From assembly GCF_051020975.1 (NCBI RefSeq), contig NC_135035.1, positions 744,001 through 808,000 on the forward strand: a stretch of DNA of 64,000 nucleotides. The letters run 5' to 3'. The stretch comes from Osmia lignaria lignaria (Eukaryota; Arthropoda; Insecta; Hymenoptera; Megachilidae). How positions within the stretch are numbered: position 1 is the first letter of the stretch; each line of letters begins with the position of its first letter. The translations under genes and the position numbers were made by a program. The notes under the pieces are model-generated. The model made no database searches. It had not been told where the DNA came from and worked only from the letters and a program-made list of their open reading frames with translations. This document shows positions 43,020 through 57,759 of this stretch, piece by piece.

Positions 43020-46000
43020 GTAATGTAATATACTGATTCCTTCCCTCAGATGAACGTAGATTTAATAACAACATCGTTCATACTATATCCACATTAGGTA
43101 TAATGTAATATAGTGATTACGTCCCACAGATCAATGTACCTACATTTAACAACAATATCCTTAGTACTATATCCACATTACACATAATGTAATATACTGA
43201 TTCCTTCCCACAGATCACTGTACATTTAACAACAACATCATTCGTACTATATCTACATTGGATATAATGTAATATACTGATCCCTTCCCACAGATCAATG
43301 TACCTACATTTAATAACAATATCCTTAGTACTATATCCACATTACACATAATGTAATATACTGATTCCTTCCCACAGAACAATGTACATTTAATAACACC
43401 ATCATTCATACTATATCTACACGAGGTACAATGTAATATAGTGATTACATCCCACAGATCAATGTGCATATAACAACAACATCATTCATACTATATCTAC
43501 ATTGGATATAATCTAATATACTGATCCCTTCCCACAGGTCAATGTACATATAATAGTATAATTGTTATTACTATATCTACATTAGGTATAATGTAATGTA
43601 TTTACTACATCCTACAGATCATTGTACATTTAATAACATCATTCATGCTATAGCTAAATTGGCTATAATGTAATATACTCACCCCTTCCCACAGATCAAG
43701 GTACCTACATTTAATAACAATATCATCATTACTACATCTACATTAGATATAAAGTAATATACTGATCCCTGCCCACAGTTCAATGTACCTATATTTAATA
43801 ATAATATCATTAGTACTATATCCACATCATATATAATGTAATATACTGATTCCTTCCCACAGATCAATGTACATTAACAACAACATCATTCATGCTATAG
43901 CTAAATTGGATATAATGTAATATACTGATCCCTGCCCACCGGTCAATGTACATTTAATAACAACATCGTTCATACTATATCCACATTAGGTATAATGTAA
44001 TATAGTGATTACGTCCCACAGATCAATGTACCTACATTTAATAACAATATCCTTAGTACTAAACCCACATTACACATAATGTAATATACTGATTCCTTCC
44101 CACAGATCAATGTACATTTAACAACAACATCATTCATACTATAACTACATTGGATATAATGTAATATACTGATCCCTTCCCACAGATCAAGGTATCTACA
44201 TTTAATAACAACATCATTATTACTATATCTACACTAGATATAATGCAATATACGGATTCCTTCCCACAGATCAATGTACATTTAATAACAACATCATTCA
44301 TACTATATCTGCATTGGATATAATGTAATATACTGATCCCTTCCCACAGGTCAATGTACATACAATAGCAAAATCGTTATTACTATATCTACATTAGGTA
44401 TAATGTAATGTATTTACTACATCCTACAGATCATTGTACATTTAATAACATCATTCATGCTATAGCTAAATTGGCTATAATGTAATATACTCACCCCTTC
44501 CCACAGATCAAGGTACCTACATTTAATAACAATATCATTATTACTACATCTACATTAGATATAAAGTAATATACTGATCCCTGCCCACAGTTCAATGTAC
44601 CTATATTTAATAATAATATCATTAGTACTATATCCACATCATATATAATGTAATATACTGATTCCTTCCCACAGATCAATGTACATTAACAACAACATCA
44701 TTCATGCTATAGCTAAATTGGATATAATGTAATATACTGATCCCTGCCCACCGGTCAATGTACATTTAATAACAACATCGTTCATACTATATCCACATTA
44801 GGTATAATGTAATATAGTGATTACGTCCCACAGATCAATGTACCTACATTTAATAACAATATCCTTAGTACTATACCCACATTACACATAATGTAATATA
44901 CTGATTCCTTCCCACAGATCAATGTACATTTAACAACAACATCATTCGTACTATATCTACAATGGATATAATGTAATATACTGATCCCTGCCCATAGTTC
45001 AATGTACCTATATTTAATAACAATATCCTTAGTACTATATCCACATTACACATAATGTAATATACTGATTCCTTCCCACAGAACAATGTACATTTAATAA
45101 CACCATCATTCATACTATATCTACACGAGGTATAATGTAATATACTGATTACATCCCACAGATCAATGTACATATAACAACAACATCATTCATACTATAT
45201 CTACATTGGATATAATGTAAAATACTGATCCCTTCCCACAGATCAATGTACCTACATTTAATAACAATATCCTTAGTACTGTATCCACATTACACATAAT
45301 GTAATATACTGATTCCTTCCCACAGATCAATGTACATTTAATAACAACATTATTCATACTATATCTACACTAGGGATAATGTAACATAGTGATTACATCC
45401 CGCAGATCAATGTACACTTAATAACAACATCATTCATACTATAACTACATTGGATATAATGTAATATACTGATCCCTTCCCACAGATTAAGGTATCTACA
45501 TTTAATAACAATATCATTATTACTATATCTACACTAGATATGATGCAATATACGGATTCCTTCCCACAGATCAATGTACATTTAATAACAACATCATTCA
45601 TACTATATCTGCATTGGATATAATGTAATATACTGATCCCTTCCCACAGGTCAATGTACATACAATAGCAAAATCGTTATTACTATATCTACATTAGGTA
45701 TAATGTAATGTATTTACTACATCCTACAGATCATTGTACATTTAATAACATCATTCATGCTATAGCTAAATTGGATATAATGTAATATACTCACCCCTTC
45801 CCACAGATCAAGGTACCTACATTTAATAACAATATCATTATTACTACATCTACATTAGATATAAAGTAATATACTGATCCCTGCCCACAGTTCAATGTAC
45901 CTATATTTAATAATAATATCATTAGTACTATATCCACATCATATATAATGTAATATACTGATTCCTTCCCACAGATCAATGTACATTAACAACAACATCA

Positions 46001-49000
46001 TTCATGCTATAGCTAAATTGGATATAATGTAATATACTGATCCCTGCCCACAGATCAATGTACCTACATTTAATAACAATATCATTAGTACTATATCTAC
46101 ATTAGATATAATGTAATATACTGATCCCTGCCCACAGTTCAATGTAACTATATTTAATAACAATATCATTAGTACTATATCCACATCATATATAATGTAA
46201 TATACTGATTCCTTCCCACAGATCAATGTACATTTAACAACCGCATCATTCATACTATGTCTACATTGGATATAATGTAATATACTGTTCCCTTCCCACA
46301 GATCAATGTACATATAATAACAATATCATTATTACTATAACTACACTAGATATAATGTAATATACTGATTCCTTCCCTCAGATCAATGTACATTTAATAT
46401 CGATATCATTATTACTATTTCTACATTAGATATAATGTAATATACTGATCCCTTCCCACAGATCAATGTACCTACATTTAATAACAATACCATTAGTACT
46501 ACGTCCACATTACATATAATGTAGTATACTGATTCCTTCTCACAGATCAGTGTAGATTTAATAACAACATCCTTCATACTATATCAACACTAGGTATAAT
46601 GTAATATACTGATCCCTTCCCACAGACCAAGGTGCCTACATTTAGTAACAATATCATTATTACTGTATCTACATTAGATATAATGTAATATACTGATCCC
46701 TGCCCGCCGGTCAATGTACATTTAATAACAACATCGTTCATACTATATCCACATTAGGTATAATGTAATATAGTGATTACGTCCGACAGATCAATGTACC
46801 TACATTTAATAACAATATCCTTAGTACTATATCCACATTACACCTAATGTAATATACTGATTCCTTCCCACAGATCAATGTACATTTAACAACAACATCA
46901 TTCATGCTATATCTACACTAGGTAGAATGTAACATAGTGATTACATCCCACAGATCAATGTACACTTAAAAACAACATCATTCATACTATAACTACATTG
47001 GATATAATGTAATATACTGATCCCTTCCCACAGATCAAGGTATCTACATTTAATAACAATATCATTATTACTGTATCTACACTAGATATAATGCAATATA
47101 CGGATTCCTTCCCACAGATCAATGTACATTTAATAACAACATCATTCATACTAAATCTGCATTGGATATAACGTAATATACTGATCCCTTCCCACAGGTC
47201 AATGTACATACAATAGCAAAATCGTTATTACTATATCCACATTAGGTATAATGTAATGTATTTACTACATCCAACAGATCATTGTACATTTAATAACATC
47301 ATTCATGGTATAGCTAAATTGGATATAATGTAATATACTCACCCCTTCCCACAGATCAAGGTACCTACATTTAATAACAATATCATTATTACTACATCTA
47401 CATTAGATATAAAGTAATATACTGATCCCTGCCCACAGTTCAATGTACCCATATTTAATAATAATATCATTAGTACTATATCCACATCATATATAATGTA
47501 ATATACTGATTCCTTCCCACAGATCAATGTACATTAACAACAACATCATTCATGCTATAGCTAAATTGGATATAATGTAATATACTGATCCCTGCCCACA
47601 GATCAATGTACCTACATTTAATAACAATATCATTAGTACTATATCTACATTAGATATAATGTAATATACTGATCCCTGCCCACAGATCAATGTACCTACA
47701 TTTAATAACAATATCCTTAGTACTATATCCACATTACACATAATGTAATATACTGATTCCTTCCCACAGAACAATGTACATTTAATAACACCATCATTCA
47801 TACTATATCTACACGAGGTACAATGTAATATAGTGATTACATCCCACAGATCAATGTACCTACATTTAATAACAATATCCTTAGTACTATATCCACATTA
47901 CACACAATGTAATATACTGATTCCTTCCCACAGATCAATGTACATTTAACAACAACATCATTCGTACTATATCTACATTGGATATAATGTAATATACTGA
48001 TCCCTTCCCATACGTCAATGTACATATAATAGCAAAATCGTTATTACTATATCTACATTAGGTATAATGTAATATACTGATCCCTGCTCACAGATCAATG
48101 TACCTATATTTAATAACAATATCCTTAGTACTATATCCACATTACACATAATGTAATATACTGATTCCTTCCCACAGATCAATGTACATTTAATAACAAC
48201 AGCATTCATACTATATCAACACTAGGTATAATGTAATATAGTGATTACATCCCACAGATCAAGGTACATTTAACAACAACATCATTCGTACTATATCTAC
48301 ATTGGATATAATGTAATATACTGATCCCTTCCCACAGATCAATGTACCTACATTTAATAACAATATCCTTAGTACTATATCCTCATTACACATAATGTAA
48401 TATACTGATTCCTTCCCACAGAACAATGTACATTTAATAACACCATCATTCATACTATATCTACACGAGGTATAATGTAATATAGTGATTACATCCCACA
48501 GATCAATGTACATATAACAACAACATCATTCATACTATATCTACATTGGATATAATGTAATATACTGATCCCTTCCCACAGGTCAATGTACATATAATAG
48601 TATAATTGTTATTACTATATCTACATTAGGTATAATGTAATGTATTTACTACATCCTACAGATCATTGTACATTTAATAACATCATTCATGCTATAGCTA
48701 AATTGGCTATAATGTAATATACTCACCCCTTCCCACAGATCAAGGTACCTACATTTAATAACAATATCATTATTACTACATCTACATTAGATATAAAGTA
48801 ATATACTGATCCCTGCCCACAGTTCAATGTACCTATATTTAATAATAATATCATTAGTACTATATCCACATCATATATAATGTAATATACTGATTCCTTC
48901 CCACAGATCAATGTACATTAACAACAACATCATTCATGCTATAGCTAAATTGGATATAATGTAATATACTGATCCCTGCCCACCGGTCAATGTACATTTA

Positions 49001-50205
49001 ATAACAACATCGTTCATACTATATCCACATTAGGTATAATGTAATATAGCGATTACGTCCCACAGATCAATGTACCTACATTTAATAACAATATCCGTAG
49101 TACTATATCCACATTACACATAATGTAATATACTGATTCCTTCCCACAGATCAATGTACATTGAACAACAACATCATTCATACTATATCTACAATGGATA
49201 TAATGTAATATACTGATCCCTTCCCACAGATCAATGTACCTACATTTAATAACAATATCCTTAGTACTGTATCCACATTACACATAATGTAATATACTGA
49301 TTCCTTCCCACAGATCAATGTACATTTAATAACAACATTATTCATACTATATCTACACTAGGGATAATGTAACATAGTGATTACATCCCGCAGATCAATG
49401 TACACTTAATAACAACATCATTCATACTATAACTACATTGGATATAATGTAATATACTGATCCCTTCCCACAGATTAAGGTATCTACATTTAATAACAAT
49501 ATCATTATTACTATATCTACACTAGATATGATGCAATATACGGATTCCTTCCCACAGATCAATGTACATTTAATAACAACATCATTCATACTATATCTGC
49601 ATTGGATATAATGTAATATACTGATCCCTTCCCACAGGTCAATGTACATACAATAGCAAAATCGTTATTACTATATCTACATTAGGTATAATGTAATGTA
49701 TTTACTACATCCTACAGATCATTGTACATTTAATAACATCATTCATGCTATAGCTAAATTGGATATAATGTAATATACTCACCCCTTCCCACAGATCAAG
49801 GTACCTACATTTAATAACAATATCATTATTACTACATCTACATTAGATATAAAGTAATATACTGATCCCTGCCCACAGTTCAATGTACCTATATTTAATA
49901 ATAATATCATTAGTACTATATCCACATCATATATAATGTAATATACTGATTCCTTCCCACAGATCAATGTACATTAATAACAACATCATTCATGCTATAG
50001 CTAAATTGGATATAATGTAATATACTGATCCCTGCCCACAGGTCAATGTACCTACATTTAATAACAATATCATTAGTACTATATCCACATCATATATAAT
50101 GTAATATACTGATTCCTCCCCACAGATCAATGTACATTTAACAACAGCATCATTCATACTATGTCTACATTGGATATAATGTAATATACTGATCCCTTCC
50201 CACAG
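43020..50205 (+). repeat. Block V, copy 2 (7,186 bp)
   Basis: Second near-identical V copy, 18,358 bp after the first. Its left context continues naturally from the long HOR apart from the 644-bp loss. Its right context (GATCAATGTACATTTAACAA after 50,200) is also seen after the corresponding point near 59,251. This copy therefore looks like the ancestral arrangement. Its right part, from about 48.7 kb, is repeated again at +9,046. Confidence 0.9.
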
Positions 50206-53200
50206 ATCAATGTACATTTAACAACAACATCATTCATACTATATCTACATTGGATATAATGTAATATACTTATCCCTTCCCACAGATCAATGTACATATA
50301 ATAACAATATCATTATTACTATAACTACATTAGATATAATGTAATATACTGATCCCTTTCCACAGATCAAGGTATGTACATTTAACAACAATACCATTAT
50401 TACTATATCTACACTAGATATAATGCAATATACGGATTCCTTCCCACAGATCAATGTACATTTAATAACAACATCATTCATACTATATCTGCATTGGATA
50501 TAATGTAATATACTGATCCCTTCCCACAGGTCAATGTACATACAATAGCAAAATCGTTATTACTATATCTACATTAGGTATAATGTATTGTATTTACTAC
50601 ATTCAACAGATCATTGTACATTTAATAACATCATTCATGCTATAGCTAAATTGGATATAATGTAATATACTCACCCCTTCCCACAGATCAAGGTACCTAC
50701 ATTTAATAACAATATCATTATTATTACATCTACATTAGATATAAAGTAATATACTGATCCCTGCCCACAGTTCAATGTACCTATATTTAATAATAATATC
50801 ATTAGTACTACATCCACATCATATATAATGTAATATACTGATTCCTTCCCACAGATCAATGTACATTAACAACAACATCATTCATGCTATAGCTAAATTG
50901 GATATAATGTAATATACTGATCCCTGCCCACAGATCAATGTACCTACATTTAATAACAATATCATTAGTACTATATCTACATTAGGTATATTGTAATATA
51001 CTGATCCCTGCCCACAGATCAATGTACCTACATTTAATAACAATATCATTAGTACTATATCTACATTAGATATAATGTAATATACTGATCCCTGCCCACA
51101 GTTCAATGTAACTATATTTAATAACAATATCATTAGTACTATATCCACATCATATATAATGTAATATACTGATCCTCCCCACAGATTAATGTACATTTAA
51201 CAACAGCATCATTCATACTATGTCTACATTGGATATAATGTAATATACTGATCCCTTCCCACAGAACAATGTACATTAAATAACAACATCATTCATACTA
51301 TATCTACACTAGGTATAATGTAACATAGTGATTACATCCCACAGATCAATGTACATATAATAACAATATCATTATTACTATAACTACACTAGATATAATG
51401 TAATATACTGATTCCTTCCCTCAGATCAATGTACATTTAATATCGATATCATTATTACTATTTCTACATTAGATATAATGTAATATACTGATCCCTTCCC
51501 ACAGATCAAGGTATCTACATTTAACAACAATATCATTATTACTATATCTACACTAGATATAATGCAATATACGGATTCCTTCCCACAGATCAATGTACAT
51601 TTAACAACGACATCATTCATACTATATCTACATTGGATATAATGTAATATACTGATCCCTGCCCACAGTTCAATGTACCTATATTTAATAACAATGTCAT
51701 TAGTACTATATCTACTATAGATATAATGTAATATACTGATTCCTCCCCACAGATCAATGTACATTTAACAACAGCATCATTCATACTATATCTACATTGG
51801 ATATAATGTAATATACTGATCCCTGCCCACAGTTCAATGTACCTATATTTAATAACAATATCATTAGTACTATATCTACATTAGATATAATGTAATATAC
51901 TGATCCCTGCCCACAGTTCAATGTAACTATATTTAATAACAATATCATTAGTACTATATCCACATCATATATAATGTAATATACTGATTCCTCCCCACAG
52001 ATCAATGTACATTTAACAACAGCATCATTCATACTATGTCTACATTGGATATAATGTAATATACTGATCCCTTCCCACAGATCAATGTACATTTAACAAC
52101 AACATCATTCATACTATGTCTACATTGGATATAATGTAATATACTGATCCCTGCCCACAGATCAGTGTACCTACATTTAATAACAATATCATTAGTACTA
52201 TATCTACATTAGATATAATGTAATATACTGATCCCTGCCCACAGTTCAATGTAACTATATTTAATAACAATATCATTAGTACTATATCCACATCATATAT
52301 AATGTAATATACTGATTCCTCCCCACAGATCAATGTACATTTAACAACAGCATCATTCATACTATGTCTACATTGGATATAATGTAATATATTGATCCCT
52401 TCCCACAGATCAATGTACATTTAACAACAACATCATTCATACTATATCTACATTGGATATAATGTAATATACTTATCCCTTCCCACAGATCAATGTACAT
52501 ATAATAACAATATCATTATTACTATAACTACATTAGATATAATGTAATATACTGATCCCTTTCCACAGATCAAGGTATGTACATTTAACAACAATACCAT
52601 TATTACTATATCTACACTAGATATAATGCAATATACGGATTCCTTCCCACAGATCAATGTACATTTAATAACAACATCATTCATACTATATCTGCATTGG
52701 ATATAATGTAATATACTGATCCCTTCCCACAGGTCAATGTACATACAATAGCAAAATCGTTATTACTATATCTACATTAGGTATAATGTATTGTATTTAC
52801 TACATTCAACAGATCATTGTACATTTAATAACATCATTCATGCTATAGCTAAATTGGATATAATGTAATATACTCACCCCTTCCCACAGATCAAGGTACC
52901 TACATTTAATAACAATATCATTATTACTACATCTACATTAGATATAAAGTAATATACTGATCCCTGCCCACAGTTCAATGTACCTATATTTAATAATAAT
53001 ATCATTAGTACTACATCCACATCATATATAATGTAATATACTGATTCCTTCCCACAGATCAATGTACATTAACAACAACATCATTCATGCTATAGCTAAA
53101 TTGGATATAATGTAATATACTGATCCCTGCCCACAGATCAATGTACCTGCATTTAATAACAATATCATTAGTACTATAGCTACATTAGGTATAATGTAAT

Positions 53201-54595
53201 ATACTGATCCCTGCCCACAGATCAATGTACCTACATTTAATAACAATATCATTAGTACTATATCTACATTAGATATAATGTAATATACTGATCCCTGCCG
53301 ACACTTCAATGTAACTATATTTTATAACAATATCATTAGTACTATATCCACATCATATATAATGTAATATACTGATCCTCCCCACAGATCAATGTACATT
53401 TAACAACAGCATCATTCATACTATGTCTACATTGGATATAATGTAGTATACTGATCCCTTCCCACAGATCAATGTACATTAAATAACAACATTATTCATA
53501 CTATATCTACACTAGGTATAATGTAACATAGTGATTACATCCCACAGATCAATGTACATTTAATAACAACATCATTCATACTATAACTACATTGGATATA
53601 ATGTGATATACTGATCCCTTCCCACAGATCAATGTACATATAATAGCAACATCGTTATTACTATATCTACATTAGGTATAATGTAATGTATTAACTACAT
53701 CCTATAGATCATTGTACATTTAATAACATCATTCATGCTATAGCTAAATTGGATATAATGTAATATACTGATCCTTTCCCACAGATCAAGGTAGCTACAT
53801 TTAATAACATTATCATTAATACTATATCTACATGAGATATAATGTTATATACTGATCCCTGCCCACAGATCAATGTACTACATTTAATAACAATATCATT
53901 AGTACTACGTCCACATTACATATAATGTAGTATACTGATTCCTTCTCACAGATCAGTGTAGATTTAATAACAACATCCTTCATACTATATCAACACTAGG
54001 TATAATGTAATATACTGATCCCTTCCCACAGACCAAGGTGCCTACATTTAGTAACAATATCATTATTACTATATCTACATTAGATATAATGTAATATCCT
54101 GATCCCTGCAGACCGGTCAATGTACATGTAATAACAACATCGTTCATACTATATCCACATTAGGTATAATGTAATATAGTGATTACGTCCCACAGATCAA
54201 TGTACCTACATTTAATAACAATATCCTTAGTACTATATCCACATTACACATAATGTAATATACTGATTCCTTCCCACAGATCAATGTACATTTAACAACA
54301 ACATCATTCATACTATACCTACAATGGATATAATGTAATATACTGATCCCTTCCCACAGATCAATGTACCTACATTTGATAACAATATCCTTAGTACTAT
54401 ATCCACATTACACATAATGTAATATACTGATTCCTTCCCACAGAACAATGTACATTTAATAACACCATCATTCATACTATATCTACACGAGGTATAATGT
54501 AATATAGTGATTACGTCCCACAGATCAATGTACCTACATTTAATAACAATATCCTTAGTACTATATCCACATTACACATAATGCAATATACTGAT
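50206..54595 (+). repeat. Block W, copy 1
   Basis: Continues V with A-rich runs of class A monomers. Units at 50,287, 50,671 and 50,882 recur at 52,490, 52,874 and 53,085 (+2,203 bp). A tetramer recurs at +328 bp (51,781 to 52,109, equal to 2x84 + 2x80). Distinctive variants are CAACAGCATCATTC, ACTATGTCTACATTGG and GATCCTCCCCACAG. It passes through HOR-like units near 53,600-54,560 before subfamily C begins. No gene was seen. Confidence 0.83.
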
Positions 54596-55037
54596 TCATT
54601 CCCACAGATCAATATACCTTTAATAACCATATCATTAGTACTATATCTACATTCGATATATTGTAATATAGTGATTCATTCCCACAGATCAATGTGCCTT
54701 TAATAACAATATCATTAGCACTACATCTACATTCGATATAATGTAATATAGTGATCCATTCCCACAGACGAATGCACCTTTAATAACAATATCATTAGCA
54801 CTATATCTACATTCGATATAACGTAATATGCAGATTCATTCCCACAGATATGTATATATAATAACCATATCATTAGTACCATACCTACATTCGATATAAT
54901 GTAATATACTGATGGATTCCCACAAATCAATGCACCTTTCATAACAATATCATTAGCACTATATCTACATTCGACATAATGTAATATACTGATTCATTCC
55001 CACTGATCAATGTACATTTAATAACAACATCATTAGT

Positions 55038-55088
55038 AGTATATCTACATTACATACGTAATGTACAGTTAATAACAATATTATTATC
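55038..55088 (+). repeat. Truncated C monomer (51 bp)
   Basis: Reads AGTATATCTACATTACATAC, then GTAATGTACAGTTAATAAC, ending TTATTATC. It lacks the ACTGATTCATTCCCACAGATC core. Its partner 898 bp later is 55,936-55,986. Confidence 0.88.
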
Positions 55089-55406
55089 ACCATATCTACA
55101 TTAGATATAATGTAATATACCGATTGATCCCCAAAGATCAATGTACATTTCATAACAATATCATTAGTACTAAATCTACATTCGATATAATGTAATATAC
55201 TGATTCATTCCCACAGATCAATATATTTAATAACCATATCAGTAGTACTATATCTACATTCGATATAATGAAATATACTGATTCATTCCCACAGATCAAT
55301 GTATCTTTAATAACAATAACATTAGCACTATATCTACATTCGATATAATGTAATATACTGATTCATTCCCACAGATCAATGTACATTTAATAACCATATC
55401 ATTAGT

Positions 55407-55457
55407 ACCATATCTACATTAGATATGTAATGTACATTTAATAACAATATCATTATT
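55407..55457 (+). repeat. Truncated C monomer (51 bp), second type
   Basis: Reads ACCATATCTACATTAGATAT, then GTAATGTACATTTAATAAC, ending TCATTATT. It has the same core deletion as 55,038-55,088 but different flanking bases. Its partner 898 bp later is 56,305-56,355. The window ends inside what looks like the start of another such unit (ACCAT at the last bases). Confidence 0.88.
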
Positions 55458-55935
55458 ACTATATCTACATTAGGTATAATGTCATATACAGATTCATTCC
55501 CACAGATCAATATACCTTTAATAACCATATCATTAGTACTATATCTACATTAGATATAATGCAATATACTGATTCATTCCCGCAGATCAATGTGCCTTTA
55601 ATAACAATATCATTAGCACTATATCTACATTCGATATAATGTAATATACTGATTCATTCCCACAGACCAATGCACCATTAATAACAATATCATTAGCACT
55701 ATATCTACATTCGATATAACGTAATATACTGATTCATTCCCACAGATATGTACATATAATAACCATATCATAAGTACCATACCTACATTCGATATAATGT
55801 AATATACTGATGGATTACCACAGATCAATGCACCTTTCATAACAATATCATTTGCACTATATCTACATTCGATATAATTTCATATACAGATTCATTCCCA
55901 CTGATCAATGTACATTTAATAACAATATCATTAGT

Positions 55936-55986
55936 AGTATATCTACGTTACATACGTAATGTACAATTAATAACAATATCGTTATT
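55936..55986 (+). repeat. Truncated C monomer (51 bp), HOR partner
   Basis: Pairs with 55,038-55,088 at exactly +898 bp (CATACGTAATGTAC at 55,951 against 55,053). It differs by a few bases (TACGTTACATAC, ACAATTAATAAC). This places the truncation inside a higher-order repeat that was amplified after the deletion. Confidence 0.87.
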
Positions 55987-56304
55987 ACCATATCTACATT
56001 AGATATAATGTAATATACTGATTCATTCCCACAGATCAATATACCTTTAATAACAATATCATTAGCACTACATCTACATTCGATATAACGTAATATAGTG
56101 ATCCATTCCCACAGACCAATGCACCTTTAATAACAATATCATTAGCACTATATCTACATTCGATATAACGTAATATCCAGATTCATTCCCACAGATATGT
56201 ATATATAATAACCATATCATTAGTACCATACCTACATTCGATATAATGTAATATACCGATGGATTCCCACAGATCAATGTACATTTAATAACCATATCAT
56301 TAGT

Positions 56305-56355
56305 ACCATATCTACATTAGATATGTAATGTACATTTAATAACAATATCATTATT
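56305..56355 (+). repeat. Truncated C monomer (51 bp), HOR partner
   Basis: Pairs with 55,407-55,457 at exactly +898 bp; AGATATGTAATGTAC starts at 56,319 against 55,421. It is followed by TATAATGTCATATAC in both places. After that the first copy stays in subfamily C, while this copy leaves C for ordinary monomers. Confidence 0.87.
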
Positions 56356-56388
56356 ACTATATCTACATTAGGTATAATGTCATATACT

Positions 56389-57759
56389 GATCCCTGCCCA
56401 CAGATCAATGTACCTACATTTAATAACAATATCATTAGTACTACGTCCACATTACATATAATGTAGTATACTGATTCCTTCTCACAGATCAGTGTAGATT
56501 TAATAACAACATCCTTCATACTATATCAACACTAGGTATAATGTAATATACTGATCCCTTCCCACAGACCAAGGTGCCTACATTTAATAACAATATCATT
56601 AGTACTATATCCACATCATATATAATGTAATATACTGATTCCTTCCCACAGATCAACGTAGATTTAATAACAACATCATTCATACAATATCAACACTAGG
56701 TATAATGTAATATAGTGATTCCTCCCCACAGATCAATGTACATTTTATAACAACATCATTCATACTATATCTACATTGGATATAATGTAATATACTGATC
56801 CCTTCCCATACGTCAATGTACATATAATAGTAAAATCGTTATTACTATATCTACATTAGGTATAATGTAATATACTGATCCCTGCTCACAGATCAATGTA
56901 CCTATATTTAATAACAATATCCTTAGTACTATATCCACATTACACATAATGTAATATACTGATTCCTTCCCACAGATCAACGTACATTTAATATCGATAT
57001 CATTATTACTATATCTACATTAGATAAAATGTAATATACTGATCCCTTCCCACAGACCAAGGTGCCTACATTTAGTAACAATATCATTATTACTATATCT
57101 ACATTAGATATAATGTAATATACTGATCCCTGCCCACCGGTCATTGTACATTTAATAACAACATCGTTCATACTATATCCACATTAGGTATAATGTAATA
57201 TAGTGATTACGTCCCACAGATCAATGTAACTACATTTAATAACAATATCCTTAGTACTATATCCACATTACACATAATGTAATATACTGATTCCTTCCCA
57301 CAGATCAATGTACATTTAACAACAACATCATTCATACCATATCTACAATGGATATAATGTAATATACTGATCCCTTCCCACAGATCAATGTACCTACATT
57401 TAATAACAATATCCTTAGTACTATATCCACATTACACATAATGTAATATACTGATTCCTTCCCACAGAACAATGTACATTTAATAACACCATCATTCATA
57501 CCATATCTACACGAGGTATAATGTAATATAGTGATTACATCCCACAGATCAATGTACATATAACAACAACATCATTCATACTATATCTACATTGGATATA
57601 ATGTAATATACTGATCCCTTCCCACAGGTCAATGTACATATAATAGCATAATCGTTATTACTATATCTACATTAGGTATAATGTAATGTATTAACTACAT
57701 CCTACAGATCATTGTACATTTAATAACATCATTCATGCTATAGCTAAATTGGATATAAT
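56389..57759 (+). repeat. Mosaic spacer between C and the second V/W copy
   Basis: Ordinary A/B monomers resembling scattered parts of the HOR (ACTACGTCCACATTAC unit, AGACCAAGGTGCC unit, CCCATACGTCAATG unit). From about 57,480 it begins to resemble 48,434 onward at offset 9,046, but with differences (AGCATAATCGTT against AGTATAATTGTT; TTAACTAC against TTTACTAC). The left boundary of the 9,046-bp duplication is therefore fuzzy. No gene was seen. Confidence 0.75.

Larger units (their letters stand above)
54596..56388 (+). repeat. Divergent subfamily C block
   Basis: Monomers here carry ACATTCGATATAATG and GATTCATTCCCACAG with CACCTTTAATAAC or ATACCTTTAATAACC tails and are mostly 78-80 bp. Examples are 54,640-54,719, 54,720-54,799, 54,800-54,877 and 54,878-54,957. 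The entry junction lies inside a unit that begins as ACATTACACATAATGC and ends as ATTCATTCCC. The exit lies inside the unit from 56,356 (GTCATATACTGATCCC). An 898-bp HOR is visible within it. Confidence 0.88.

Noticed and set aside
54596..56388. Subfamily C as a transposon insertion
   Set aside because: Its units align with the surrounding monomers over their full length, the edges lie inside hybrid monomers, and no terminal repeats, target-site duplication or coding capacity is visible.
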